From: Gammaproteobacteria bacterium
GTDB taxonomy: Bacteria > Pseudomonadota > Gammaproteobacteria > JASBUN01
Length of the DNA: 64,000 bases
Assembly (NCBI GenBank): GCA_030147845.1
Contig: JASBUN010000031.1
Coordinates: forward strand, 26,158 to 90,157
Direction: 5' to 3'
Of this stretch, positions 55,137 through 64,000 are shown in pieces (the stretch's first letter is position 1; each line of letters opens with the position of its first letter). Under the pieces are notes generated by a model. That model saw only the letters and a program-made list of their open reading frames with translations, did no database searches and was not told where the DNA came from. A program made the position numbers and the translations under genes.

Positions 55137-56306
55137 CTATTCTCCGGCCACGCCCTGGATTGGCTTGACACTGTTCCACGCCTTGCAACTTGGACATTGC
55201 CAATGCAGCGCCTTGCCGGCGAAACCGCATTTCCGACATTCGTATACCGGCCGGCCTTCGAGGAGCTTGCTAGTGAGATCGTGCAAAATCAGCAAATTGT
55301 CCTTCGCTTCGCCGGTACTGTGACGCAAGCTCAGATCGATCAACCAATTCAACCCGCGCACGGAAGGACGTTTACGCAGTTGATCTGTAACGAACTCCGC
55401 CGCCGCGCGCTCACCATCTTGCTCGCGAATTTGTTCTGCCAGCGCGAGCATGGGCGACGTGCCGTGATAGCGGCGAATGATATCGTGTAGGTAGGTCTGC
55501 ATCGCGCCGGTATTGCCGATCAACCTATAGCATTCATGCAGCGGCTCGATGATTTCCGGGAGAAATTCGATATCCTGCTCGCCGACGCGTTTGTAGGCAC
55601 GGATGGCGGATTTAAAATCTTGGCTTTTCGCTTCGCGTTCGCCCAGCATGATACTGGCACGCACGCAATTACGATCGAATGACAACGCGCGCTTGATCAT
55701 CTGTGTGGCTTGCCCCGGCTCACCATCATGGTCAGCGCGATCCGCGAGTTCGCAATAATATTGGGCAATAACGTGGTGCATCGAATGGCCGGTGGTTTCT
55801 TCCAGGCGTCGACAAGTGGTAATAGCCTTGTCCCAATCCTGTTCCTGCTGATAGATATCCACGAGATGTTGCAGCGCGCGCGCCTTATGTGCACCGAGTT
55901 CGATAAGTTCCAACAGGAGATTTTCTGCACGGTCGAACAAACCCGCTCGCATGTAATCCTCTCCCAACTCAAGAAGCGCCTGGGTACGCTGCTCCCTGCT
56001 CAGAGTGGGACGCGCGATGAGATTTTGATGGATGCGAATCGCGCGATCGACTTCGCCGCGGCGGCGAAACAAATTTCCGAGCGCCAAGTGTGTCTCGACC
56101 GTTTCGCTGTCGATTTCCACCATGCGGATAAACACCTCAATGGCCTTATCCGGCTGCTCGTTTAACAAATAGTTCAAGCCTCGAAAATAGTCCGAGCTCA
56201 AATCTTTTCGCCCTGGCCCAGCGCGTACGCCGTCAGTGTTGCGTCGAGCGGCGAACCACCCTGACGCGGCGGCAACAGGCAAGAGCAGCCAAAGCAACTC
56301 CAACAT
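55137..56306 (-). CDS. lapB: Lipopolysaccharide assembly protein LapB
   Basis: Membrane-tethered TPR protein that adjusts LpxC breakdown by FtsH and so LPS synthesis; 389 aa. One N-terminal helix, about nine TPR repeats (FIRMVEIDSETVETHLALGNLFRRRGEVDRA for example) and a C-terminal rubredoxin-like zinc ribbon (YECRKCGFAG, WQCPSCKAWNS). ATG 56306 overlaps the lapA stop as TGATG. Confidence 0.95.
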   Translation of the reverse strand: MLELLWLLLPVAAASGWFAARRNTDGVRAGPGRKDLSSDYFRGLNYLLNEQPDKAIEVFIRMVEIDSETVETHLALGNLFRRRGEVDRAIRIHQNLIARPTLSREQRTQALLELGEDYMRAGLFDRAENLLLELIELGAHKARALQHLVDIYQQEQDWDKAITTCRRLEETTGHSMHHVIAQYYCELADRADHDGEPGQATQMIKRALSFDRNCVRASIMLGEREAKSQDFKSAIRAYKRVGEQDIEFLPEIIEPLHECYRLIGNTGAMQTYLHDIIRRYHGTSPMLALAEQIREQDGERAAAEFVTDQLRKRPSVRGLNWLIDLSLRHSTGEAKDNLLILHDLTSKLLEGRPVYECRKCGFAGKALHWQCPSCKAWNSVKPIQGVAGE

Positions 56307-56599
56307 CAATGCGCATCCTTCATCGGCAGATTACGCAGGTTAGTGACTTCCTTTTCGGCCAATTCCGCGTTGCGCTTCAATCTCCGATTATTGCGTTTCA
56401 GCTTGACCACGATACCGAGGCTCGCGATTACGCCCAAGGTCGCACCGCAAGCGAACGCAATAACCAAGATGAGAGAAAGCGGTAATTGCGCCGTAGAAAA
56501 ATAATAGTTCAGGGCGACCACATCGGCATTCAGTACGGCAAACACCACTCCGACCGCGACTACGGCAAGCGCCAAAATCAACAATACTATGCGTCTCAT
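56306..56599 (-). CDS. lapA: Lipopolysaccharide assembly protein LapA
   Basis: 97-aa inner-membrane protein (DUF1049): two helices, LILALAVVAVGVVFAVLNADVVALNYYF and LPLSLILVIAFACGATLGVIASL, and a cytoplasmic coiled tail. Works with LapB. Its stop overlaps the lapB start. Confidence 0.93.
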   Translation of the reverse strand: MRRIVLLILALAVVAVGVVFAVLNADVVALNYYFSTAQLPLSLILVIAFACGATLGVIASLGIVVKLKRNNRRLKRNAELAEKEVTNLRNLPMKDAH

Positions 56600-56962
56600 A
56601 GTTCCCCCTTCGCTTCAGGGTCTGTTACATGTTGCTGCAAACAACATAGCAAGATAGCACGACCTCGGAAAGTAGTACTCCAGCGCGCCACCGCCACGCA
56701 TTTTTGCATATTACAAACGGTAATCGATACTCGTCTCCGGACGCACACTGGCAGCGTGTGGGAAATCAACAATCATCGGCGCGGCAGGCCGCGTCACACG
56801 CGGCGATGAAGAAGAGACAATGTGGAATTTGCTGCGCAGGCGCCTACGAGTTACCGCTTTATGGCGCGACGAAGGCGACCCTGTCCTACGGATAGGCGGT
56901 TTCAGGTTTCGAGACCAAATGGTTGGGCAGGACGATGGGTGTGCCGGTCCGCGCGATGGTAC
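56600..56962. other. Spacer between ihfB and lapA
   Basis: About 360 bases without a credible gene; overlapping short ORFs lack motifs. Presumably carries the lapAB promoter. Confidence 0.5.
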
Positions 56963-57274
56963 TCAGGAGTCGGATACCAATGGCGAAGACTGTTTACCGT
57001 CGTTGACCCGTTCGCGCAACTCTTTGCCCGGCTTGAAGTGAGGAACATGCTTGCCGGGAAGAGCCACGGCGTCGCCGGTTTTCGGGTTACGGCCAACGCG
57101 CGGTGGACGAAAATGCAGCGAAAAGCTGCCGAACCCCCGAATTTCAATCCGATTGCCCGTGGCCAGCGCCTGACTCATCTGCTCAAGCAAGCTCTTGACC
57201 GCCAGTTCGACGTCTTTATAGGCCAAGTGGCTCTGTTTTCTTGCAAGAGATTCGATCAGTTCTGACTTTGTCAT
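56963..57274 (-). CDS. ihfB: Integration host factor subunit beta
   Basis: 103 aa. HU/IHF fold: [54 protein letters not shown] and [13 protein letters not shown], the IHF-beta version. ATG 57274 chosen (preceded by AGAGAAAG); the longer reading has no HU/IHF content. Sits between rpsA and lapA, as in other gammaproteobacteria. Confidence 0.97.
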   Translation of the reverse strand: MTKSELIESLARKQSHLAYKDVELAVKSLLEQMSQALATGNRIEIRGFGSFSLHFRPPRVGRNPKTGDAVALPGKHVPHFKPGKELRERVNDGKQSSPLVSDS

Positions 57275-57383
57275 TATCTTTCTCTTTTTTGATTGCCGGT
57301 GAGGCCGGATCCCTGGCCTCATATCATGACCTACCCTGTAGATTTCAGCAAGTTATGCCACTGCCGGGCCGCTTTTTGCGACC

Positions 57384-59060
57384 TTAGTCACCATCGGTAT
57401 CCATCTGCTCTTTGAGGATGTCACCCAGCGAAGTCGTTCCGGTGCTGGAACCGCGCGTGTATTCCTGTACCACGTCGGCTTCTTCCTGGCGGTCCTTGGC
57501 CTTGATCGACAGCGAAATGGTGCGATTTTTACGGTCAACGCCCATGAACTTGGCCTCGACCTCGTCGCCCTCTTTGATCATGCTGCGGGCGTCCTCGACC
57601 CGCTCCTCCGACAACTCGGAGGCACGCAGATAACCCTCAACGCTGTCGGCCAGCGTAATCACTGCACCCTTGGCGTCCACTTCCTTGACCGTGCCGTGGA
57701 CGATACTGCCCTTGGCGTGTTCGGCGACATAATTGGAGAAGGGGTCCTTGTCCATTTGTTTGATGCCGAGCGAGATGCGTTCGCGCTCCGGATCGATCGC
57801 CAGAATAACCGTCTCCAGGTCTTCGCCCTTCTTGAAATTGCGGATGGCGTCTTCGCCGGCGATGTTCCAGGAGATGTCTGACAAATGCACCAGTCCGTCG
57901 ATTCCGCCGTCGAGGCCGACAAATATACCGAAATCAGTGATCGATTTGATTTTGCCGGTAACTTTATCGCCCTTGTTGTTGATGGCCGCGAAGGTTTCCC
58001 ATGGATTGGCTTGGCAATGCTTCATACCGAGCGAAATACGGCGACGCTCCTCGTCGATATCGAGCACCATGACTTCGACTTCCTGGCCGATATGGACGAC
58101 CTTGGCGGGATTGACGTTCTTGTTGGTCCAGTCCATCTCGGACACGTGAACCAGTCCTTCAACCCCATCTTCGATCTCAACGAAGCAACCGTAGTCGGCA
58201 ATGTTGGTGACCTTACCGAACAAGCGTGCGCCTTCCGGGTAACGCCGCGCGATATCAACCCACGGATCCTCACCGAGTTGCTTGAGACCCAACGAAACGC
58301 GATTGCGTTCGCGGTCAAACTTAAGCACCTTGACGTCAATCTCGCTGCCAACGCTAACCACATCCGAGGGATGCTTGACGCGCTTCCAGGCCATGTCGGT
58401 AATGTGCAGCAAACCGTCAATGCCACCAAGGTCGACAAATGCGCCATAATCGGTGAGATTTTTCACTACACCCTTGGCGACATTGCCTTCCTGCAAATTG
58501 TCGAGCAGCTCTTCGCGCTCGGCGCTGTATTCAGACTCGACCACCGCGCGACGCGATACCACCACGTTGTTACGCTGACGATCAAGTTTGATTACTTTGA
58601 ATTCAAGATCCTTGCCTTCCAGGTAGGTGGCATCGCGCACCGGACGCACATCCACCAAGGAGCCAGGTAGGAATGCGCGAATATCGTTGATAGCAACTGT
58701 AAAACCGCCTTTGACCTTGCCATCGATGATGCCGGTAACCACCTCGTCGGCCTCGAACGCCTCTTCCAGCTTCTTCCAGGCTCGAGCACGTTTGGCCTTT
58801 TCCCGCGAAAGGCGAGTCTCGCCAAAGCCGTCCTCGACCGTCTCCAGCGCCACTTCGACTTCGTCGCCAACACTTATTTCCAGCTCGCCAGCATCATTGA
58901 AAAATTGCTGGAGCGGAATGACGCCTTCAGACTTCAGCCCGGCGTTGACCACCACGACGTCGGAACGAATTTCCATCACCAACCCGGTGACGATCGCGCC
59001 GGGGCGCATTTCATTCTGTTCCAGGCTCTCTTCAAACAGTTGTGCAAAACTTTCGGTCAT
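57384..59060 (-). CDS. rpsA: 30S ribosomal protein S1
   Basis: Six S1/OB-fold domains that bring mRNA to the ribosome; 558 aa. [21 protein letters not shown] is the usual start, domains 3-6 show repeated [20 protein letters not shown] strands. The C-terminus ends [15 protein letters not shown] 59060 chosen; the reading to 59114 adds non-family residues. Confidence 0.98.
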   Translation of the reverse strand: MTESFAQLFEESLEQNEMRPGAIVTGLVMEIRSDVVVVNAGLKSEGVIPLQQFFNDAGELEISVGDEVEVALETVEDGFGETRLSREKAKRARAWKKLEEAFEADEVVTGIIDGKVKGGFTVAINDIRAFLPGSLVDVRPVRDATYLEGKDLEFKVIKLDRQRNNVVVSRRAVVESEYSAEREELLDNLQEGNVAKGVVKNLTDYGAFVDLGGIDGLLHITDMAWKRVKHPSDVVSVGSEIDVKVLKFDRERNRVSLGLKQLGEDPWVDIARRYPEGARLFGKVTNIADYGCFVEIEDGVEGLVHVSEMDWTNKNVNPAKVVHIGQEVEVMVLDIDEERRRISLGMKHCQANPWETFAAINNKGDKVTGKIKSITDFGIFVGLDGGIDGLVHLSDISWNIAGEDAIRNFKKGEDLETVILAIDPERERISLGIKQMDKDPFSNYVAEHAKGSIVHGTVKEVDAKGAVITLADSVEGYLRASELSEERVEDARSMIKEGDEVEAKFMGVDRKNRTISLSIKAKDRQEEADVVQEYTRGSSTGTTSLGDILKEQMDTDGD

Positions 59061-59175
59061 CGTTTTGTCGTTCCCAAATCCGCATGCGGACTTAACGTAC
59101 TGCGGCGCTCTCAATCGGCCGGCCGCGAGTTGCTATGGTTGGACCTGGTCCCGGCGGCCAGCCGAAATCCGGTCG

Positions 59176-59868
59176 TTACTTTTGTCCCTCGCCGCTTGCC
59201 GACACCAGGGCAAGCACCCGTTGCGTCACTTGGTCAACATCCAATGCGGTGGTATCTATCACCACCGCATTGTCGGCTGGCCGCAGTGGCGCCACGGAAC
59301 GCGAGGCGTCTCTACGATCGCGGGCAGCGATGTCCTCTAAAAGGGCTGAAAGGCTAACATTTAACCCTTTTTGTTTCAACTGTTTATACCGCCTTTTCGC
59401 GCGCTCTTCGGCGCTGGCGGTAAGGAATACCTTAAGCCACGCATCCGGGAAAACCACCGTACCCATATCGCGCCCATCGGCCACCAGCCCGGGGGGCTCC
59501 CGGAACGCCCGCTGGCGGTCCAGAAGCGCCGTACGCACACCGGGCAAGGCCGCCGCCCGCGAGGCGGCGTCGCCACAACGTTCTGAGCGAATGGCGTCGG
59601 TTACATCATCGCCCTCGAGGATAATACGGGTTTCGGCCTCGCCGTTGTCGATGAACTGCACGTCCAGATGCCCGGCCAGGGTCACCAGCCCATCCTCCCG
59701 CTCCAAGCCAATGGCGTGCGATTCGGCCGCCAGCGCCACCAACCGGTACAGTGCGCCGCTGTCGAGCAAATGCCAACCCAATCGGCGCGCCACGAGACGT
59801 GCGATCGTCCCCTTCCCCGCGCCGCTTGGTCCGTCGATAGCCAAGACCGGAGAATACTGTGGTTCCAT
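59176..59868 (-). CDS. cmk: Cytidylate kinase
   Basis: Phosphorylates CMP/dCMP; 230 aa. P-loop GPSGAGKGT (residues 13-21), [36 protein letters not shown] and the [16 protein letters not shown] loop are diagnostic. 21 bases after aroA. Confidence 0.97.
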   Translation of the reverse strand: MEPQYSPVLAIDGPSGAGKGTIARLVARRLGWHLLDSGALYRLVALAAESHAIGLEREDGLVTLAGHLDVQFIDNGEAETRIILEGDDVTDAIRSERCGDAASRAAALPGVRTALLDRQRAFREPPGLVADGRDMGTVVFPDAWLKVFLTASAEERAKRRYKQLKQKGLNVSLSALLEDIAARDRRDASRSVAPLRPADNAVVIDTTALDVDQVTQRVLALVSASGEGQK

Positions 59869-59889
59869 CGTCTTATCCTCGTTTCCGCG

Positions 59890-61209
59890 TCACCGCTGGC
59901 GGTCGGCGCTAACGCTCAATCCGGCCATCGACGCCTGTTCCACAAAGCCCGGGAACGAGGTATCGACGTTGGCGCAATCGAGCACGCGCACCACGCCGTT
60001 GGCGCGTAGGCCGGCCATGGAAAACGCCATGGCAATGCGGTGATCGCCGTGGCTGTCAACGCGACCGCCGGATATCCGTCCACCGCGTATAACCACGCCG
60101 TCGGCAGTAGGTTCGGCGTACACGCCGAGCGCGCGCAAACCATCGGCCATGACTTGAATGCGATCGCTCTCCTTGACCCGTAGTTCCTGCGCGCCGCTCA
60201 GACGAGTTTCGCCCTCGGCACAAGCGGCCGCAATGAACAGGGCCGGAAACTCGTCGATGGCAAGCGGTACCAGCTCCTCGGGGATACGTACACCGTGCAA
60301 CCGCGCCGCACGCACGTGTAGCTCGGCAACCGGCTCACCGCCGATTTCCCGCTGGTTACGCAGCTCGATATCGGCACCCATCAGGCGCAAAATATCCAAC
60401 ACGCCGGTGCGTGTCGGATTGACACCGACATGCTCGAGCACAAGATCCGAACCGGTGGCAATACTCGCACCGACCAGGAAAAATGCCGCCGAGGAAATAT
60501 CCGCCGGCACATCGATAGACGTACCACGCAGACTTCCACCGCCGTCAATGCATACCTTGCCGGCGCGGCGTTCCAGCGCATAGCCGAAGGCGGCCAGCAT
60601 ACGTTCCGTATGATCGCGAGTTGGAGCCGGCTCGGTCACGCAGGTGCGCCCATCGGCATACAGACCCGCCAACAGCAGGCACGATTTCACCTGTGCGCTC
60701 GCTACCGGCATAGCGTAATCGATGCCATGTAGCGGCGCACCGCCATGGATATGCAACGGGGCCGTGCCAGAGCCGGTGGTCTCGATAACTGCGCCCATCT
60801 CAGCCAACGGCCCTGTTACCCGACCCATCGGTCGACGCGACAACGAGGCATCGCCGGTCAACCGCGTATCGAAGCGTTGGCCGGCCATCAGTCCCGACAT
60901 CAAGCGCATCGAGGTGCCGGAATTACCTAGATTCAGGGCATCGTTCGGCGGCCGCAGGCCATGTAAACCGACGCCGCGAACGATGACGCGACCCGCACTC
61001 GGGATTTCGATAGGCACGCCCATAGCCTGGAACGCCTTGAGCGTGGCTAAACTATCCTCGCCTTGAAGAAAACCCTCGATCTCGGTGACGCCCTCGGCGA
61101 TCGCGCCAAGCATGATCGCGCGGTGCGACACCGACTTGTCCCCGGGAACCCGCAAGTGGCCGCCCAAATTTCCGCCCGGCCGTACTTCGTACACCACATC
61201 AGAAACCAT
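59890..61209 (-). CDS. aroA: 3-phosphoshikimate 1-carboxyvinyltransferase (EPSP synthase)
   Basis: Sixth step of the shikimate pathway; 439 aa. PGDKSVSHRAIMLGAIAEG, LGNSGTSMRLMSGLMAG, DASLSRRPMGRVTGPLAEMGA, LRVKESDRIQVMADGL and DHRIAMAFSMAGL are all present. Its product feeds chorismate, which the chorismatase at 33-34 kb also draws on. Confidence 0.98.
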   Translation of the reverse strand: MVSDVVYEVRPGGNLGGHLRVPGDKSVSHRAIMLGAIAEGVTEIEGFLQGEDSLATLKAFQAMGVPIEIPSAGRVIVRGVGLHGLRPPNDALNLGNSGTSMRLMSGLMAGQRFDTRLTGDASLSRRPMGRVTGPLAEMGAVIETTGSGTAPLHIHGGAPLHGIDYAMPVASAQVKSCLLLAGLYADGRTCVTEPAPTRDHTERMLAAFGYALERRAGKVCIDGGGSLRGTSIDVPADISSAAFFLVGASIATGSDLVLEHVGVNPTRTGVLDILRLMGADIELRNQREIGGEPVAELHVRAARLHGVRIPEELVPLAIDEFPALFIAAACAEGETRLSGAQELRVKESDRIQVMADGLRALGVYAEPTADGVVIRGGRISGGRVDSHGDHRIAMAFSMAGLRANGVVRVLDCANVDTSFPGFVEQASMAGLSVSADRQR

Positions 61210-61573
61210 TTGTGCTCCAGCTTGTACCGCCCGCCGGCGGTGATAGTAATAGTGGATAGTAACGACGTGGCCGCACAGCGGCGTGTAGCGATCGAGCCTT
61301 TGGCTGATCCGCTGCAGCGGGAGTAGCTACGTTGGAACGCTGCTCCGAAAGCTGATTTCCTGCGCCTAAACCATACTTGCTCACCGCTTCCCGCCTTGCC
61401 CCATCACTTAATCGAAGAAATCAGCGCTTCGCTAGTACGTAAATATCCCGTCGACATCAACCGAAAACACCGCGCGCATATCAGCGCCAATCGTTACCAC
61501 CGTGCCAATCGGCCAAGTGCGCTAAACCGGCATGGCGGCAATTTAGGTCGATTTCACTCGCTGACACGTTGCC
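61210..61573. other. Spacer between tyrA and aroA
   Basis: 364 bases without a recognisable gene. In many relatives tyrA and aroA are adjacent or fused, so this gap is larger than usual. No terminator hairpin found. Confidence 0.5.
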
Positions 61574-62434
61574 TTACTTATCGGAATAACGATCGCGCGC
61601 CTGCTTCGCGCGCTCGAATATTTCCTTGAGGCGCTCGCCATCAGCCGCGCGCAGTAGTTCGGTAAATTTACTCAAATCGCGCTGGAAACGCTCCACCATG
61701 GCCAATACGGCCTTATCGTTGGCAAGACAAATATCGCGCCACATGACCGGGTCACTGGAGGCAATGCGCGTAAAGTCGCGAAAACCACCGGCGGCATATT
61801 GAAAAATTTCATCACGTTCGCTCATGCCGGCCAACGTATCCACCAGCGTAAAGGCCAGAATATGTGGTAGGTGGCTGGTCGCCGCCAGGACCTCGTCATG
61901 ATGGGCGACGTCCATCTCCATCACGCGCGCGCCGACCGCTTGCCAAAGCGCATGTACGACCATGGTCGCGCCCGGATCGGTTTCCGACGTCGGCGTCAAA
62001 ATCACGCGCCGGCCATGAAACAATTCCGCAAACGAGGCATCAACGCCGCTACGCTCGGTGCCAGCGATCGGATGGCCAGGCACGAACCGGGTCGGCAATC
62101 CACCAAACGCACGTTCTGCGGCCGCAATGACGCCGGCCTTAGCGCTGCCAACATCGGTCAGCACCGCAGCCGGCGACAACGCCGGCGCGATGCGTTCGAA
62201 CACAGCCTCCATCGCACCAAGCGGAACCGCGACGACAATCACATCGGCGCCCTGCACCGCCTCGGCGGGATCGCTATAATAACGGTCGATTACGCCGAGT
62301 TCCACGGCCCGCTGCAAATTGGCGACGTTGCGTCCGCTGCCGACGATATCGTCGTACAATTCGGCGCTACGGGCCGCCCGCGCCAATGAACCGCCGATTA
62401 GACCGACACCAATGATGCATAAACGCCCAGGCAT
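61574..62434 (-). CDS. tyrA: Prephenate dehydrogenase
   Basis: NAD(P)-dependent step to 4-hydroxyphenylpyruvate for tyrosine; 286 aa. Rossmann GVGLIGGSLARA, then VVAVPLGAM, LTDVGSAKAG, VPGHPIAGTERSG and the helical C-domain (ATSHLPHILAF). ATG 62434 is chosen because GGAGGAC lies just upstream; a reading to 62449 would include that site. Confidence 0.95.
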   Translation of the reverse strand: MPGRLCIIGVGLIGGSLARAARSAELYDDIVGSGRNVANLQRAVELGVIDRYYSDPAEAVQGADVIVVAVPLGAMEAVFERIAPALSPAAVLTDVGSAKAGVIAAAERAFGGLPTRFVPGHPIAGTERSGVDASFAELFHGRRVILTPTSETDPGATMVVHALWQAVGARVMEMDVAHHDEVLAATSHLPHILAFTLVDTLAGMSERDEIFQYAAGGFRDFTRIASSDPVMWRDICLANDKAVLAMVERFQRDLSKFTELLRAADGERLKEIFERAKQARDRYSDK

Positions 62435-62461
62435 AAGTTCGTCCTCCATTGGCGAACGCCG

Positions 62462-63577
62462 TCAGTTATGCGCGGCGTCACTCAGCGCGGCGATCACTCG
62501 ACTGTTCTCGTCACCGGTCCCCACCGTGATGCGCAAATATTCAGGCAGCTCATAGTTAGCCACCGGACGTACGATTACGCCCTGGCGCAACAACGTCTCG
62601 TAAACGGTAGCGGCGTCTCCGACGCGCACACAGATAAAATTTCCCACCGACGGAATCCAGTCAAGGCCGAGGTCGGCGAAAGCTCGTTCCAACTGTATCA
62701 ATCCGTCACTGTTGACCTGTAGCGACCGTCGCACGTGTTCATCGTCCAATAGGGCGCCGAGCGCGGCCGCCTGTGCGATCGAATTCACATTGAACGGCTG
62801 CCGCACACGATTGAGTAAATCGGCCATTTGCGCATGCGAGACGCCGTAGCCGATGCGTAGCCCTGCCAGTCCGAATATCTTGGAAAAAGTGCGTGTGACA
62901 ATCACGTTCGGATAGCGTTCCAGCCAAGCACTAGTATCGGGGTAATCCACCGCGACGACATATTCAAAATAGGCCTCGTCGATCACTACTACCACGGAAT
63001 CCGGCAGATCGCGCACAAATTCCTCTAACTCCGCCGCCCGCAGCCAGGTACCGGTCGGATTGTTCGGATTGGCTATAAAGGCAACGCGCGTGTTTACATC
63101 CACCTGTGCCAACAGTGCTGCCAAGTCATGACCGTATGGCATGGCGTGGTCGGCGGGGTTGGCCGGCGCAATATGCATATCCGCGCCGACGGCTTGTGTA
63201 ACGATCGGATAAACCGCGAAGGCATGGCGTGAGAAGACCGCATTCAATCCCGGCGCAAGAAAGGTGCGCGCCACCAACTCCAGCACATCGTTAGAGCCGT
63301 TGCCCAACGTAATGCACGATGGCGAAACATCGTGCCGGGCCGCCAACGCCGCTTTCAACTCAAAGCCATTGCCATCGGGATACCGATGCAATTCGGCAAG
63401 CTCCGCGCGCATGTGCGCCAACGCCTTGGGAGACGGCCCGAGCGGATTTTCGTTGGAAGCGAGCTTTAGCGCATTGCGCACACCATATTCACGCTCCAGC
63501 TCGCTTACCGGTTTACCCGGCTGATATGGCTTCAGCGCGCGCACACCGCGATTTGCCAAACTGCCAAAATTTATCAT
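62462..63577 (-). CDS. hisC: Histidinol-phosphate aminotransferase
   Basis: PLP enzyme of histidine synthesis, often also active on aromatic keto acids in this cluster; 371 aa. SNENPLGPSPKALA, LGNGSNDVLELVAR, NPNNPTGTWL, VVVIDEAYFEYV and the PLP lysine in TFSKIFGLAGLRIGYG. ATG 63577 or 63589 may be the start. Clustered with pheA and tyrA, suggesting aromatic transamination. Confidence 0.95.
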   Translation of the reverse strand: MINFGSLANRGVRALKPYQPGKPVSELEREYGVRNALKLASNENPLGPSPKALAHMRAELAELHRYPDGNGFELKAALAARHDVSPSCITLGNGSNDVLELVARTFLAPGLNAVFSRHAFAVYPIVTQAVGADMHIAPANPADHAMPYGHDLAALLAQVDVNTRVAFIANPNNPTGTWLRAAELEEFVRDLPDSVVVVIDEAYFEYVVAVDYPDTSAWLERYPNVIVTRTFSKIFGLAGLRIGYGVSHAQMADLLNRVRQPFNVNSIAQAAALGALLDDEHVRRSLQVNSDGLIQLERAFADLGLDWIPSVGNFICVRVGDAATVYETLLRQGVIVRPVANYELPEYLRITVGTGDENSRVIAALSDAAHN

Positions 63578-63724
63578 GTCTGCAATCATCCGCCGCTCAA
63601 TGAACGTTTAATTTTCCGGCTAAACGCGCGAAAGAAAACTCAATTAACTAAACAATCTGCACCGCGCCACGTCCGAATATGCCCCGATCCAGGCGAACAA
63701 CACGTACGCGGTCACTACGCGCGC

Positions 63725-64000
63725 TTATAATACGGCGCGCGGATAGGAGCCCAACACTTTTAGTAGCGATGCTTCGTGTTCGATCTCGTGCAGAGCCTTG
63801 GCGACTTGCTCGCCCTGGATGTGGCCTTCGATGTCGATGAAAAACACATAATCCCACAGGCCTCGCCGTGACGGCCTCGATTCCAACCGCGTCATGCTAA
63901 CGCCGTTGCGCGCCAATGGCGCCAATAGGTCGTGTAGCAATCCGGCGCGGTTTGCGCCCGAGATCATTAATGTCGTCTTATCGTGGCCGCATGGAGGCAC
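63725..64000 (-). CDS. pheA: Prephenate dehydratase, C-terminal ACT domain (partial)
   Basis: The 3' end of the bifunctional chorismate mutase/prephenate dehydratase; the rest is beyond the right edge. Visible is the regulatory ACT domain with GANRAGLLHDLLAPLA and the phenylalanine-binding LESRPSRRGLWDYVFFIDIEGH. Order pheA-hisC-tyrA-aroA supports the call. Confidence 0.93.
   Translation of the reverse strand: MPPCGHDKTTLMISGANRAGLLHDLLAPLARNGVSMTRLESRPSRRGLWDYVFFIDIEGHIQGEQVAKALHEIEHEASLLKVLGSYPRAVL

Noticed and set aside
57885..58670. 261-codon ORF antisense to rpsA
   Set aside because: Arises from the codon bias of the S1 repeats on the opposite strand; no motif or ribosome-binding site.

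Overview
The window looks like a chromosomal segment of a gammaproteobacterium, probably a respiratory chemolithotroph. The evidence is the gene order thrS-infC-rpmI-rplT-pheS-pheT-ihfA-merR-tRNA-Pro and pheA-hisC-tyrA-aroA-cmk-rpsA-ihfB-lapA-lapB-pyrF, plus RfaH, LapA/LapB and both IHF subunits. By eye the GC content is moderately high. No phage, plasmid or CRISPR locus is visible. The only mobile-type traces are one short inverted-repeat element near 53.1 kb and a duplicated tRNA-Pro 3' end near 6.9-7.1 kb.

Layout. 0-3.9 kb: a YbhF/YbhS/YbhR-type ABC exporter, cut at the left edge. 4.4-6.6 kb: an orphan Rieske protein, a HiPIP and two small unknown genes. 6.9-14.7 kb (minus strand): translation genes ending in tRNA-Pro(GGG). 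15.3-21 kb: an FNR/Anr-type box and a coxB-coxA-(small ORF)-coxC-ctaG oxidase cluster. It is followed by a broken acyl-CoA synthetase piece, a GntR regulator and a chemoreceptor. 24.4-35.8 kb: two convergent, tightly packed operons resembling an aryl-polyene/xanthomonadin pigment locus (membrane protein, acyltransferase, LolA-like carrier, MMPL exporter, deacetylase, PAP2 phosphatase, methyltransferase; then halogenase-like flavoprotein, chorismatase, PlsC acyltransferase, glycosyltransferase). The polyketide core (ketosynthases, ACPs, ligase, reductase, dehydratase) is not in the window. 36-41 kb: a lipoprotein, a PQQ-type propeller protein with an unusual N-terminal domain and a cytochrome c, separated by long gene-free stretches. 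41.6-46.3 kb: tRNA-Val, uvrB, an aspartate aminotransferase, a pseudopilin and tRNA-Asn. 46.8-48.6 kb: a Cyc2-like outer-membrane porin-cytochrome and a periplasmic partner candidate. 49-53 kb: sugar-nucleotide and LPS genes (galU, uronate epimerase, phosphoheptose isomerase) and an orphan GlcF-like Fe-S protein. 53-64 kb: rfaH, comEA-like, pyrF, lapBA, ihfB, rpsA, cmk, aroA, tyrA, hisC and the 3' end of pheA.

How the parts may work together. The Cyc2-like protein, HiPIP, Rieske protein, membrane cytochrome c and aa3-type oxidase could form an electron path from an extracellular donor such as Fe(II) to oxygen. This is inference from gene content. The most striking direct observation is that subunit I of the oxidase keeps its metal ligands and D-channel residues but has lost the K-channel residues. 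aroA, tyrA, hisC and pheA handle prephenate and the aromatic amino acids, while the chorismatase draws on chorismate to supply hydroxybenzoate to the pigment locus.
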